Positions 1-9,794 of a DNA stretch of 47,429 nt are shown here, piece by piece. Position 1 is the first letter of the stretch; every line of letters starts with the position of its first letter. The position numbers and the translations under genes are program-made. Source of the DNA: Silene noctiflora (Eukaryota > Streptophyta > Magnoliopsida > Caryophyllales > Caryophyllaceae); NCBI GenBank assembly GCA_009801015.1, contig VHZZ01001764.1:24695-72123 (forward strand). Direction: 5' to 3'. Under the pieces are notes generated by a model. That model did no database searches. It was given only the letters and a program-made list of their open reading frames with translations, and was not told the origin of the DNA.

Positions 1-673
1 TGTCCAAATTTCTCAAAGACCGAGTCTTGAAGAATGTAACGCTTGGATATGTACCCGTGTCTGGCACCCATACTTGAGTCAGATTTACGTAGGTAGTGAT
101 AAGAAGACGCTGAAGTGTAACCTCTTTGTGATCTTTGATGATGAACTCTAATTCAGCAACCACTGAGTAAACTTTTTTCTGAAAGAATTGAGTTCATGAA
201 CGAAAATCATTGTATTGAATTGTTTGAATGTAAACTGAAATCGAGACATTCATCATTATTGGTATGGAGTATGATGGAATGTATTGAAATATGGAGTAGC
301 TCATATGTCTCAACAGTCTAAGCTTCTTACATGGATAAAGTCCTAGACATTCTACAAAATTTCCATCAAGGGTCACCATAAACAATTTTGCCATCATTTT
401 ATCATAGGAGTGACGCTGCATATCTGAGTATCTGACCCTTCCTTCACCCACCGTACGATACTTTTCTAGAGTCAAATAGGCTGTGCTGTTGTAAGTGGGA
501 TATCCTAATTGTATATAAATACAGCCAATATGCAATACACACTTGATAGATTATCAGATGAATAGATTCAACAAATTCGCAATTTGTAAATTCATTGGGG
601 TTTGGAATCCGGTACCCAATGTTATAAGTTCGTGATCATGTTATTGTTAATGATTTTCTTGCTTTCTTTTCAG
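1..673. other. 5' flank or intron of the thioesterase gene
   Basis: I see no supported coding sequence here. The stretch ends in a pyrimidine-rich tract and an AG acceptor (671-673) that opens the first visible thioesterase exon, so at least the right part should be intron. The exon carrying the transit peptide is either left of the window or not recognisable. The 113-codon open frame on the minus strand (194-535) has no recognisable domain and is probably chance. Confidence 0.5.
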
Positions 674-2672
674 AATGGATTGGTTTCTTGATATTGAGCT
701 GAAAGTAAGGGACTATGAGTTGGATCAATATGGCGTTGTCAATAATGCTGTTTATGCAAGCTACTGTCAGCACGGTACATACTTGATCAATCTCATTGTG
801 CAAAAGTTTAAAAAAATTTCTTTTGCTGTAAATCTTTATTTTGTTTGTGTGTATGATTATGCATTGGTATGTGGCATTAACTGTGGTTCTCTCCATGACA
901 TACTATATCTGATACATGACTACCTATGGTGTTGTTCAAATACAGAATATCATCTATTACGTTTACTATTAGAACTATTTCATTGTGGATTAATCAGAAA
1001 AAAGATAGCAGTTTTTTTCCCATTCTGTTCGTTCACCTGAGGCTGAAACATTTGAAGTTAGGCGGGTCACACCCGCATGAGAGTCTTTGTATGTTATGTC
1101 CACTGGCCTTTATAGCTATGATCTGTAGATATCATTACGAGTTCTCTTACCTAACCCTTTGGCCATGGCTACTTACCTAAAGTATAGATGCGTAACTGAC
1201 ATTATGATACTCTGTACCTATGTTACAGAAATCGTGATGAATACCACATCTTACTATCTTAGTACCATGTTTGGACTAAGGGCTTGTTGTTCTTGATTTC
1301 TATTATAGTATGTGTTTTGGGTATCTGGCCAATGCCCAAGTGTTCAAATTATCCCGACAACTTTTTCCGCATTTTCTTTCATTATTTCTGTTGTGTATTA
1401 TCTTTCAGTAATTTCCTGATCTGAAATTAGACGAAAGTTGGTCAGCTGATGTCAATACCATTTTGTTTTAGGAGTTGTACGTACTGTTGGGATAATTTGT
1501 CTTTTCAAAGTCATTTTCTGCATGAGAACTTCCATTATTTTCTTTGGTTGGCTATTTATGGAGTAAACTGACCCTGCTATTGATTCCATGCAGCGCGCCA
1601 TGAGCTCTTAGAAGCAATGGGGATTAGTGCAGATGCGGTTGCTCATAGAGGTGAGGCATTAGCATTGTCAGAACTCTATCTCAAATTCCTTGCACCTCTC
1701 AAGGTAGGTTAAATTGATCCGAGTGCATTAGCCGTCATTATAGCAATGTTCTATAATCATGAAATAGTATATGGTTGTTGGTTTTTGGTTATGAGTCTTT
1801 GGGAAACAGTCTATCTGTTACTGGATGGGAAAGGCTGTGTATGTTCAATCCCTCCTCATGCTTTGATCGCTAACCAGTTTATGGGTTCGGAACAAAGCTT
1901 GCACAAAACTCTGGCTATAAAATAAAATGGCCTTAGGCATCAAGGTTAAACAATTTCAGAGTTCATAATCACAAATAATTGAATGACTTCAATCTCTGGA
2001 ATAGCATTTGGTTCTACAAATTGATATGATGGTTTCTGTTAGCAACTCTGATGTCTAATGTTGCTTCAGAACTAAGGCTTTTGTATTGGGACCTACGTAG
2101 TCTTTATGCGGATGTGAGCTATCTTAACGAGTAAAATTATTGAGTGGTTGTAGTCAAGACCTAAGTTCAAAAAACATCATCATCTAAAACCACACCACAC
2201 ATCAGAAAAAAAATAAACCCTGCACTGGCTGCAGTTTATATGATTAGTGTCATTGTACTGCCTGAGATCGATGTGTGATTTAAGAAGCCTATGTTTCGTT
2301 GAAGTACCAAATGCACTTATGCTCGTTGTTTTTACATCAAGCAGAGCGGAGACAAGTTTGTTGTGAAGGTGAGGGTGTCAGACAGCTCAGCGGCTCGCTT
2401 ATTCATCGAGCATAATATTTACAAGTTACCCGATCAACAGGTTTCTTCTTATCTTATGCTTCCATTGTAACGACATGTATTTATTTTTGCTTCCCTTGTC
2501 CATTGCTCTACTTAAAACGGAGTAGTAAGTAGCTGAATTCTATGGTTGACAGCCTGTTCTTGAAGCTAAGGGAACTGTGGTATGGCTTGATAAAAATTAC
2601 CGCCCTGTTCGGATACCTCCAGCGGTGAAATCCAGTCTCAGTTTATTTATGAGGCATCATGATTCTAATTGA
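674..2672 (+). CDS. Acyl-ACP thioesterase, plastid hotdog type (ALT/ATL), 3' exons
   Basis: Four exons join in frame: 674-774, 1594-1703, 2345-2440 and 2553-2672 (stop TGA), each bounded by AG and GT. They give about 141 residues of a single hotdog (4HBT) domain. The first exon holds the motif [11 protein letters not shown], which contains the catalytic Asp region of this fold, followed by CQH and, over the splice, [10 protein letters not shown]. The last exon ends with MRHHDSN. Plant ALT proteins are about 190 residues with an N-terminal plastid transit peptide. About 50 residues are therefore missing here and should lie in an upstream exon. Family knowledge: these enzymes release medium-chain fatty acids and 3-keto fatty acids from acyl-ACP in plastids, giving precursors of methylketones. 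Exons 3 and 4 look intact, so I treat the gene as functional but 5'-partial in this view. Confidence 0.85.
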
Positions 2673-3470
2673 GTGTACATCTTACTCTCTCTCGGCGCTG
2701 AAAATGTGGGATATTTGCTTGGTATTCCGTACCATTTTAATCCAACTACATGATTACATACTGCACTTTTAGGCGGTATTGTTCGTGTATATAACCCAAC
2801 AAGCAAGATAAGACCGCGACAAGATCAAGTCTGTAATCGAGATATGATTTCATGGTTATCTGGTGTTCATTCTCGGCCGCAAGTCTTGAAAAGGAGAGTA
2901 GTAGTAGACGTGTGACAAGTTAGCGTGTTAAAGCACATGGACCAAATTTTGATATTTTCTGTGATTTTAGTTTTCGTATTCATTGACAATCTCCCGAAAA
3001 GAAGAGTTACTGTTGGGCCGTTCCCGGCAGATAGCACAATTCTGTATGATGTTTTCTGTTATTGTTCCCAGATTCTTTGAGACAAAAGTTGCGGTGTTTT
3101 GGGTTGTCATTGGGACGGCTCTTCGACAAATTCATACTTTTCTAACTTCGCTCTATTGACCGAAATTGAATTCAAAACAGGCAGTCAAAATTCAAAACCC
3201 AGAATTATCTTCATACCTGAAGTCATCAAATTAGAATATGCATACTGTACGTCTGTACATCTGTACATCATATTCTCATATAATGCATGTATGCAGACCA
3301 TTAAATAGCATACTGTCATTTTCTTTGCTTTCAAAATTTCTTATTCCACAACAATTTTTTCTAAATTCTTTGTCAAAAACTTAGTCCTTGCCTTGTTTCC
3401 TGGAAGCTCCGCTTCGAAAAACAGCCACCTTAGTATGAGACATAATGCTTGATGATCTCATTTCAGCACC
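2673..3470. other. Intergenic, 3' UTR of the thioesterase and peptide-gene promoter
   Basis: I recognise no gene here. The left part should contain the thioesterase 3' UTR, and the right part is the promoter of the secreted-peptide gene. The 69-codon open frame at 3099-3308 is low-complexity and matches nothing I know. Confidence 0.5.
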
Positions 3471-3480
3471 TATATATAAT
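3471..3480 (+). promoter_or_regulatory. TATA box of the PIP-like peptide gene
   Basis: TATATATAAT lies 108 bases upstream of the chosen ATG. That would allow a leader of roughly 75-80 bases if transcription starts about 30 bases downstream. Confidence 0.5.
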
Positions 3481-3587
3481 GGTCTCCTCTAGCAGTGTTG
3501 GAAGTACCCATAATCGAAAACTCACAAATAACCACCCTCTCGCACCCTCGACTAGTAACTTGTTTCAGGAAGATTTTTGAGAAGACG

Positions 3588-3818
3588 ATGAATTTTCGGG
3601 GAATGTTTTCTGTTTCGGTCATATTGTTTGTGATTGTAATATTAGTTTCATGCCAATTACAAGTTGAAGGTGCTAGGTTGATGCCTAAAGAATCGGATGA
3701 TGCGAAGAACGGTCACATTGCAGCAATGTACCCCCTATATGAAAGGGCAAAACATAGAATGGCTCTTCTTCTTGAACAGCTTGCTTCGGGACCTAGTGGC
3801 GGAGGCGGCGGTCATTAA
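3588..3818 (+). CDS. PIP/PIPL-type secreted signalling peptide precursor
   Basis: The 76-residue precursor starts at ATG 3588. An in-frame Met at 3495 would add 31 residues in front of the hydrophobic segment and spoil the signal peptide, so I chose the inner start. Residues about 4-24 are strongly hydrophobic (FSVSVILFVIVILVSC), with a likely cleavage after VEGA. A variable acidic/basic middle follows. The C-terminus is LASGPSGGGGGH, which matches the SGPS core and terminal GxGH of PAMP-induced peptides (Arabidopsis PIP1 ends in a similar LASGPS and GRGH). Family knowledge: mature PIP peptides are cut from the C-terminus, carry hydroxyproline, and are sensed by the receptor kinase RLK7 to amplify immunity; relatives act in growth and stress. 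Single exon, close behind a TATA box. IDA and CEP peptides share part of this signature, so subgroup is less certain than class. Confidence 0.8.
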   Translation: MNFRGMFSVSVILFVIVILVSCQLQVEGARLMPKESDDAKNGHIAAMYPLYERAKHRMALLLEQLASGPSGGGGGH

Positions 3819-4369
3819 TTTTATGCCTCATCAATGGCCAAAAAAATATTCTTTATTATTTATTTGATTATAAAGTTGTTTATTAGTTATTACTAAAGTC
3901 ATTTATTAATTTCTTTATACCAGTGACCTTTGTATATGATAGTAGTCTACTACTAAAGTCATGTTAAAACATCCTTATTAATTTAATTTTCATTTATATT
4001 ACGTGGGTTTTTCTAACGTGTGCCCAGAGGGAAAATTGAGCACCAAATGCTCGAGTACAGAGAAAACAAAAAAATCTGAGTTCAGCAACTTAGTTTCCCT
4101 TAGGTAGCTCTACCTTCCCTTTATCTCCAAATCTATACATCTCAACCACAGCTAGAACAGAAAATTTCGGTTTTTCTCACGTGTGCCTCTAGGGACAAAG
4201 GGAGACATTAATATTCACAAGAATAATCATGAAAAATTTCGGTTTTTCTCACTATATCAAGAAAAATTCACCAAAATATACGAATTATTATGAAAAGTTT
4301 ATCAGAAGAATTGCATGGAACAAATTTTCTCCTTGAACTCAAGCATTCCCATAATCCCAAGTAACTCAT
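3819..4369. other. Intergenic between the peptide gene and the NLR 3' end
   Basis: AT-rich sequence holding the 3' UTRs of two convergent genes. A short motif, GGTTTTTCT followed by an ACGTG-like core, recurs near 4012, 4170 and 4241. No gene seen. Confidence 0.4.
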
Positions 4370-7330
4370 TTACTTGCTTGAGAAACAATTATGCAGTAAC
4401 AATCTTGCTTCACTGTCCTGAAATTCCAATTCTTCTAGCCACTTTTTTTCACTTCTCATCTCAGTAAGCTTGTGCAAGCTTGTAGACCCAAAGGGAAGCT
4501 TCTTCAAGCTCGAACATGAGAGCACTGTCAGATGTTGCAAATTGGGAAAATCGACTGGGGAATGATGGTCGGTTAAGTTTGTCATCTTCTTTAAATGAAT
4601 TAGCTTCAGTGACTGCAGTTCCGGAAAAAGAACATTGGTTTTTACAGTTCTGAGCTCTGCAGTTCGTGATGCTTCATTGCTGATCATTACCTCCATTTCA
4701 TCACAGTCTGATATTTCTAAATGCTGCAATTGGGTTAGTTGTGCAGCAGTAGAAATACTGAAGAGTGTCTTTATCTGCCCACAGAATTCGATCTTGAGAT
4801 GTTTTAAACTCTGAAAGTTTACACCTCTCCATAATGCTGTCAACCTAGGGGAGTCTCTGATATGTATAGTTGACAGTAGTGGAAACACATTGTTTTGCTG
4901 ATCATTATCAGTGGAAAAGAATATTGTATCCAGTTTGGGACAAGAGAAGATTTCGAGTTTTTGCAGACTTCGGAAATTTTCAGATAGTGCAGTTGAAAGA
5001 CAAGTCTCAAGACCACATTGTTGTATGTGAAGATTCTTGACAGACTGAAAACATTCGGGTTGTAGTTGTTCAATACTTAGGAGATCCTTACATCTGACCG
5101 ACAATTGCAGTGTGGTTTGAACCAATTTCTTGACCCACTTTACGGAAGGGTCATGTAGTTTGACTTGATTCTGTAAATTGAAACATAAACTTCTGTCATG
5201 GGTAGAATGCCAATCGAATCTGTCACCTATGTGTACCTGAAACTTCTTCAATCTCGACCTCAGGTCGAGAACATCTTCTGTAAGACAGTCGAGTTTGGCT
5301 ATGTCAATGTGAAGGGTATTTAAGTACTCAAGAGAGAAAATCTCTGCCAAGGTAGATTTCCCCCAGCCGTCGTAGCTGCCTCTCATGTAGAGTTCTTCCA
5401 ATTGCGTTAAGTTGGATATCACATTTTCCGGACTTGACCCAACCAGTGTATCTGTCAGGTCTAATAATCTGAGGTTAGTTAATCTCCTGATCTCTTCAGG
5501 AAAGCTTGAAAATGTCGACTTCCTCAAGCTTAAAATTTCGAGAGAAATTAGTCCTCCGAGAGGAGACCCATCCTCAAGGTTATTGTTTTCCACACAGAGA
5601 GTCCTTAAACTTGTGAGACTAGACAATGACAGAGGTAACGCCACCATACGATGGATATTACTGAGGTCTAGTACTTTGAGCGATGTCATCCCGGCAAAGA
5701 ACTCATCCGAAATGCTCTGTAGATGAGTGTTGTTTTGCAGAAGTAATAATATAAGCTCCGGGTATTCTTTTTGGCCATTAAATTTAGCAAATTCATTGTT
5801 AATCAATGACAGTCTCATGACGTATTCCAGTTTCGGCTTTCTAGGCCATTCCTTCAATCCTTCACTGGCTTTTACCATGAAACTGTAATCATCAGAGGTA
5901 GCAATTGTTATGGCCAAATCACGGTATACAGCGTGCATTTTGGTGCACTTTTTCTTAGAACTACTTAGAAGTAAGCAAGAAGCTTGCAGGTTGCTAATAA
6001 TAGAATGAACCCGACTCCTTGCTTCATCAACAGTTTCGACATCAGAAAACAGTCCCTCACCAATCCCATATCTAAGCAAATCTTCGATCTGGACATCGTG
6101 ATCTTCAGGAAAAAGAGAACAGTACAGAAAGCATAGTCTAGATTCTTCACTCTGAAACTGATCAAAACTGATCTTAAGACCTGCAAAAACCTTTTCATGC
6201 ATTCCTTTGATATTCAATGGCCTAGACTGCCTCAGTTCATAGACGGCGTCCTCCCAAAACCTAGGCTCTTTATTCCTTAAGACCCTTCCGATTGTTACCA
6301 ATGCTATTGGTAATCCTCCACACTCTCCAACGATTTCCTCTGCAAGTAATTTCAAGTCAACTGACTCGACAACATCACCAGAAGCCTTCTTGAATAGGCT
6401 CCATGAATCTTCTACGGAAAGAGGCTTTAACTCGATACTTATATTGCAGTCCATCTCACTACATACATCTCGGTTTCTAGTCGTGATAGCAATCTTACAG
6501 TTACTCCCATCATTCCATGACGGAATACCCAACTGTGAAAAATCCACTCTTTCCCATACATCGTCGAGTATAATCAAAGTCCTTTTTCCAAGCTTCAGCC
6601 TGTCAGCTAACCTCAACGACCTGACATACTCGCTTTCATCCTCCAAATGCATTCCTAAACATTCAGCAATATCTCTCTGTATTTTCGACACAGGATTACT
6701 AGACACAGAAGCAATAGCAACATCATCAAACATATTCATGACCATCTTTGAATGTTTCGCAACTTCCTTAATTATCGAAGTCTTCCCTACACCTCCCATC
6801 CCATAAACACCAATGACTTTGTTATCATCTCCACCAAACGCCACAATAATACGTTCCATTGCAACTCTGGTAGACGCAAACACTTCAAAATCACCCGAAG
6901 GCATCACGTCTATGCTAGGAGGCAATGCTAGTCTAGAAATCGGAACATTTTGGACTTGCCCCTTGAGCTTTTTTACTACTTTAAGCAACCTCACAGCCCT
7001 TTTACCCTTAACATAAAATTTTCTCAAGTTTGTGCAGCATATCACAGTATCTTCCTCATGAAGTTTTTGCACATTAAAAATAGTTTTTTCAACCTCTCTT
7101 AACCATGATTCTATCTCATTAGTCACCGCCTTTCCTCTACATCGCGCTTCAACTATGGCGCAACTTGTAGACTCCACCATTTTTCTAAGCTCTTCAGTTT
7201 CAGTTCTAAGGAGCTTGGTGTTGCTATGGTACTTCACAAAGTACCCAACTTGGGTTTTCAATGGTGAACCTAGTTGTTTCGCAATCTCGGTTACAGGAGT
7301 AACTAAGATTCCTAATATTGCAGTTGCCAT
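4370..7330 (-). CDS. CC-NB-ARC-LRR disease resistance protein (RPS2/RPS5-like CNL)
   Basis: The 986-residue protein is uninterrupted in one coding exon. A coiled-coil N-terminus (1-165) of the RPS2/RPS5 kind precedes NB-ARC. The P-loop GMGGVGKTS is at 177-185, kinase-2 LIILDDVW at 252-259, RNBS-B ITTRNRD around 282-288, GLPIAL at 339-344, and the RNBS-D-like CFLYCSLFPED at 400-410. The MHD site reads MHA (465-467). Leucine-rich repeats run from about 500 to the end. CNLs act as intracellular immune receptors that sense effectors or modified host proteins. The leader seems spliced: on the minus strand an AG directly precedes ATTTCA-ATG (about 7337) and a GAAACCAG/GTAAAT donor lies near 7455. 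A partly identical, rearranged paralogue lies upstream (8454-10988). Length is normal for this clade. The MHA variant may alter activation, but the gene otherwise looks whole. Confidence 0.93.
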   Translation of the reverse strand: MATAILGILVTPVTEIAKQLGSPLKTQVGYFVKYHSNTKLLRTETEELRKMVESTSCAIVEARCRGKAVTNEIESWLREVEKTIFNVQKLHEEDTVICCTNLRKFYVKGKRAVRLLKVVKKLKGQVQNVPISRLALPPSIDVMPSGDFEVFASTRVAMERIIVAFGGDDNKVIGVYGMGGVGKTSIIKEVAKHSKMVMNMFDDVAIASVSSNPVSKIQRDIAECLGMHLEDESEYVRSLRLADRLKLGKRTLIILDDVWERVDFSQLGIPSWNDGSNCKIAITTRNRDVCSEMDCNISIELKPLSVEDSWSLFKKASGDVVESVDLKLLAEEIVGECGGLPIALVTIGRVLRNKEPRFWEDAVYELRQSRPLNIKGMHEKVFAGLKISFDQFQSEESRLCFLYCSLFPEDHDVQIEDLLRYGIGEGLFSDVETVDEARSRVHSIISNLQASCLLLSSSKKKCTKMHAVYRDLAITIATSDDYSFMVKASEGLKEWPRKPKLEYVMRLSLINNEFAKFNGQKEYPELILLLLQNNTHLQSISDEFFAGMTSLKVLDLSNIHRMVALPLSLSSLTSLRTLCVENNNLEDGSPLGGLISLEILSLRKSTFSSFPEEIRRLTNLRLLDLTDTLVGSSPENVISNLTQLEELYMRGSYDGWGKSTLAEIFSLEYLNTLHIDIAKLDCLTEDVLDLRSRLKKFQVHIGDRFDWHSTHDRSLCFNLQNQVKLHDPSVKWVKKLVQTTLQLSVRCKDLLSIEQLQPECFQSVKNLHIQQCGLETCLSTALSENFRSLQKLEIFSCPKLDTIFFSTDNDQQNNVFPLLSTIHIRDSPRLTALWRGVNFQSLKHLKIEFCGQIKTLFSISTAAQLTQLQHLEISDCDEMEVMISNEASRTAELRTVKTNVLFPELQSLKLIHLKKMTNLTDHHSPVDFPNLQHLTVLSCSSLKKLPFGSTSLHKLTEMRSEKKWLEELEFQDSEARLLLHNCFSSK

Positions 7331-7339
7331 TGAAATCTA

Positions 7340-7456
7340 TGGATTTTGTAAGAAATGCTCTACTAATAATTAATCAAGCAAGTAAACAAAAACAAGGAAA
7401 TCTAAAACAAAGTTTTACAGTTCTAAATTTAATGATGAAATCGAGAACTATTTACC
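7340..7456 (-). other. Leader intron of the NLR gene
   Basis: On the minus strand a GAAACCAG/GTAAATAG donor near 7455 and an AAATCCATAG acceptor just upstream of the ATG delimit a short intron in the 5' UTR. The same donor sequence is conserved in the second NLR copy (about 11258), supporting its use. Confidence 0.5.
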
Positions 7457-8007
7457 TGGTTTCATGAAGATTGAAGGAATTTAGAATAAAAGTCTTCTGT
7501 TTTTCTGAAGAGAAAAGTGCAAAAGTATTTTGATGTTTGTGGATTATAATGTGTTTCTGTATGTGAACATGCAAGGGATGGTTGGATGAGTGAAAGGGAG
7601 TTTTAACCAATGATAAGACATCGATATCACGGTCATTTCTTTACGTTAACCTTATTTGAGCGTGTTAATATTTCTGTACATTTTCATTTTAAGCGTGTAA
7701 AAAATATTTTCTTCCCATTTATTTCATACACGTTAATTTTTTCACTTTTAAAATTTTTCAAAATAATTATTTATCAAATTTTTAGTTTTAAACGTAAAGA
7801 ATTGATCGAGACATGTAGCAACTACGGACAAATTAACTAGGCCAAGGCAAAGTCAAGTACAATGAAATTTCATGGGAAGGAGGGTGTATGTCTGTATGAC
7901 AAATGGCTTATTATTCAATGAATGGTTAGTAAGTTAAAGTCAAAGTCTTTGTTTTAGTCATGCAGCATGCTTCATTTTCAATCAATTACTCACTTTAAGT
8001 GTATAAA
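7457..8007. other. NLR promoter and intergenic sequence
   Basis: AT-rich promoter side of the complete NLR gene, which reads leftward. A similar sequence follows the second NLR copy (about 11340-11540), so the promoter was duplicated with the gene. The open frame at 7610-7840 is low-complexity and not supported. Confidence 0.45.
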
Positions 8008-8021
8008 CCGTGTTTAAATAG

Positions 8022-8130
8022 TTTTTTTTTTTTTTTTAAACGAGCGTATATATAACGGTAGGAATTAAACCCTCAATTTTATGGCTGGAGTAAGAGAGCT
8101 CTTATCATTTAAACTAACTCTTGTTCTTAC
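8022..8130 (-). mobile_element. tRNA-like SINE with 14-bp target-site duplication
   Basis: Read on the minus strand, a short element ends in a run of A (T run at 8022-8037). It contains GGTTTAATTCC, close to the pol III box B consensus GGTTCGANTCC, about 50 bases after a box-A-like TAGTTTAAATG. It is flanked by perfect 14-base direct repeats CCGTGTTTAAATAG at 8008-8021 and 8131-8144. The perfect duplication points to a recent insertion. Family not assigned. Confidence 0.8.
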
Positions 8131-8453
8131 CCGTGTTTAAATAGTGTGATTAGTGTCCGATTGCATATAAATGACATTGAGATTAGACTTGTTGTTTTCG
8201 AAGGAATTAAAAGTTTTAACGAGGGAACGATATGCTCCAATCCAAAATGTGAGTTGTATAATAGAGAATCTTACAAGTTTACACACTCCGTAATTCGTAG
8301 TACATTCTGTTACGTATGCATAATATGTTTTACAATGTAATACTCACATACTACTCCTATTTTTTAGGTTAATTCACAACAATAATCCAAAGTATACTCG
8401 TCTTTTTATCATAATCCGAATTTAATTTAGTTTCATGAAAATTGCAAGATTAG

Positions 8454-9440
8454 TCACTTTCTATCACTTCTCAAGAAACAATTATGCAGTAACAATCTTG
8501 CTTCATTGTCCTGAAATTCCAACTCTTTTAGCCACTTTCTTTCTCTTCTCATCTGATCAGTAAGTCTCTGCAAGCTTGTAGAGGCAAAGGGAAGCTTCCC
8601 CAAACTCGGACACGAGAGCACAGTTAGATGTTGCAAATTGGAAAAATGACAGGTGAATGTTAGACTATAAAATCGATCATGGAATTTTAACCATCAGCTT
8701 AAGCTTTTGGTTGAGATGGTTTCTTGACATGGTATCATATTAAGCACAAGGTACAGGGAGGCCTATAGTTGCAGAGGGAGCGTATTAGAATATAAAATCG
8801 ATCATGAGAACCATCAGGTTATGCTTTTGGTTGAGATGGTTTCTTGACAGTGAACAATGGTCGATTACATTTGTCAATTGTCATCCTCGTCAAATGAATT
8901 AGCTTTAGTGACTGTAGTTCCGGAAAAAGAACATTGGTTTGAACAGTTCTAGGCTCTGCCATTCCTGATGCTTCATGGCTGATCATTTCATCACAGTTTG
9001 ATATTATCTAAATGCTGCAATTGTGTTAACTGCAAAGCAGTGGAGAAAGTGAATAGCGTCTTTATCTGCCCACAGAATTCGATTTTGAGATGTTTTTTAT
9101 TCCAAAAGTCTTTGATATGTATAGTTGATAGTAATGGAAACACATTGTTTTTCTGATCATTTTCAATGGAAAAGAATACTGTATGTAGATTGGAACAAGA
9201 GAAGATTTCGGGTCTTTGCAGACTTCTGAAATTTTCAGATAGTGTAGTCGAACGTCTCAAGACCACATTGCAGTATGTGATGATTCTTGACAGACAGAAA
9301 ACATTTGGGTTTAAGTTGTTCAAGACTTACGAGATCCCCACATCTGACCCGACTCCTCGCTTCATCAACAGTTTCGACATCAGAAAACAGTCCCTCACCA
9401 ATCCTATATCTAAGCAAATCTTCGATCTGGAAATCGTGAT
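8454..9440 (-). pseudogene. LRR remnant of the second NLR copy
   Basis: This stretch continues the homology to the complete NLR downstream of the GDU stop codon, but in pieces. 9330-9440 matches NLR residues around 413-440 (GEGLFSDVETVDEARSRV). It then jumps to the region around residues 735-760 (matching SVKNLHIQQCGLET), so about 300 residues of LRR are missing. Further fragments match the LRR end, and 8454-8636 matches the last 55-60 residues (ELEFQDNEARLLLHNCF). Frames are broken and a TRIM element sits at 8658-8849. It may still be transcribed as a 3' UTR of the chimeric gene. Confidence 0.85.
8658..8849 (+). mobile_element. TRIM (terminal-repeat retrotransposon in miniature)
   Basis: A 192-bp element has two short LTRs (8658-8729 and 8783-8849). 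They are similar to each other and both end in GGTTTCTTGACA. Directly after the left LTR comes TGGTATCAT, which resembles the tRNA-Met primer-binding site TGGTATCAGAGC. A purine-rich GCAGAGGGAG stands before the right LTR. A 5-bp duplication GTGAA flanks the element (8653-8657, 8850-8854), and the complete NLR shows the uninterrupted site. There is no coding capacity, as expected for TRIMs. Some divergence between the LTRs suggests it is not brand new. Confidence 0.85.
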
Positions 9441-9794
9441 CTACTTAACCACCTCTGGTTTTTCAGCAAGAGGTAGTGAATTAAGAGGTCCAACATGTGA
9501 TGATGATGAGAAAGTACTAGGCATGGCTATGTGCGTAGGCGTATCATCTCCGGCCATGATGACGACAATTTCAGGCAAATTTTCGACAGCCTTGCTTCTT
9601 GTAGCCGTCCCCTTTTCTGTATCATTCTGATCGGAAGAAGGTTGATGATTTTTTCGAAATGAACGAGCTAGTATTACAAGTGAGATGGAAATTAGAGCGA
9701 ACATAAGGGCTAAACCATCAAATAAATAAGGAATTGGTGAGCTCCATCTCATTATTTGTATGGATGAGCTTGTGGTGTTGCTTGTTAACCTCAT
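9441..9794 (-). CDS. GLUTAMINE DUMPER (GDU) coding unit within the chimera
   Basis: Taken alone, the unit from ATG 9794 to the TAG at 9441-9443 encodes 117 residues and starts MRLTSNTTSSS, the usual beginning for an intronless GDU gene. The transmembrane helix and VIMAG box are intact. On the low-coordinate side NLR homology resumes at once: the AG of the TAG and the following ATCACGAT match the NLR sequence at the same place. The stop may therefore be formed at the junction. On the other side about 55-90 bases of leader separate it from NLR homology (about 9866). It replaces about 115 bases of NLR (equivalent to 6099-6214) rather than being simply inserted. Confidence 0.8.
   Translation of the reverse strand: MRLTSNTTSSSIQIMRWSSPIPYLFDGLALMFALISISLVILARSFRKNHQPSSDQNDTEKGTATRSKAVENLPEIVVIMAGDDTPTHIAMPSTFSSSSHVGPLNSLPLAEKPEVVK

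Noticed and set aside
194-535. 113-codon open frame on the minus strand
   Set aside because: No domain, no splice or promoter context, and it lies in flank or intron of the thioesterase gene.
4012-4260. Three ACGTG-like boxes as a defence promoter
   Set aside because: They lie between two convergent 3' ends, so there is no gene they would plausibly drive.
6390-7016. Long plus-strand open frames opposite the NLR genes (also 10045-10671)
   Set aside because: They are antisense shadows of the conserved NB domain; both copies show the same shadow because the DNA is the same.
7610-7840. 76-codon plus-strand open frame
   Set aside because: AT-rich, Phe/Ile/Lys-rich translation without any family; lies in the NLR promoter.
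9441-9794. Independent GDU gene with its own promoter
   Set aside because: Possible, but only about 55-90 bases separate its Met from NLR coding sequence and the frame is open throughout, so I list the fusion first and keep this as an alternative.
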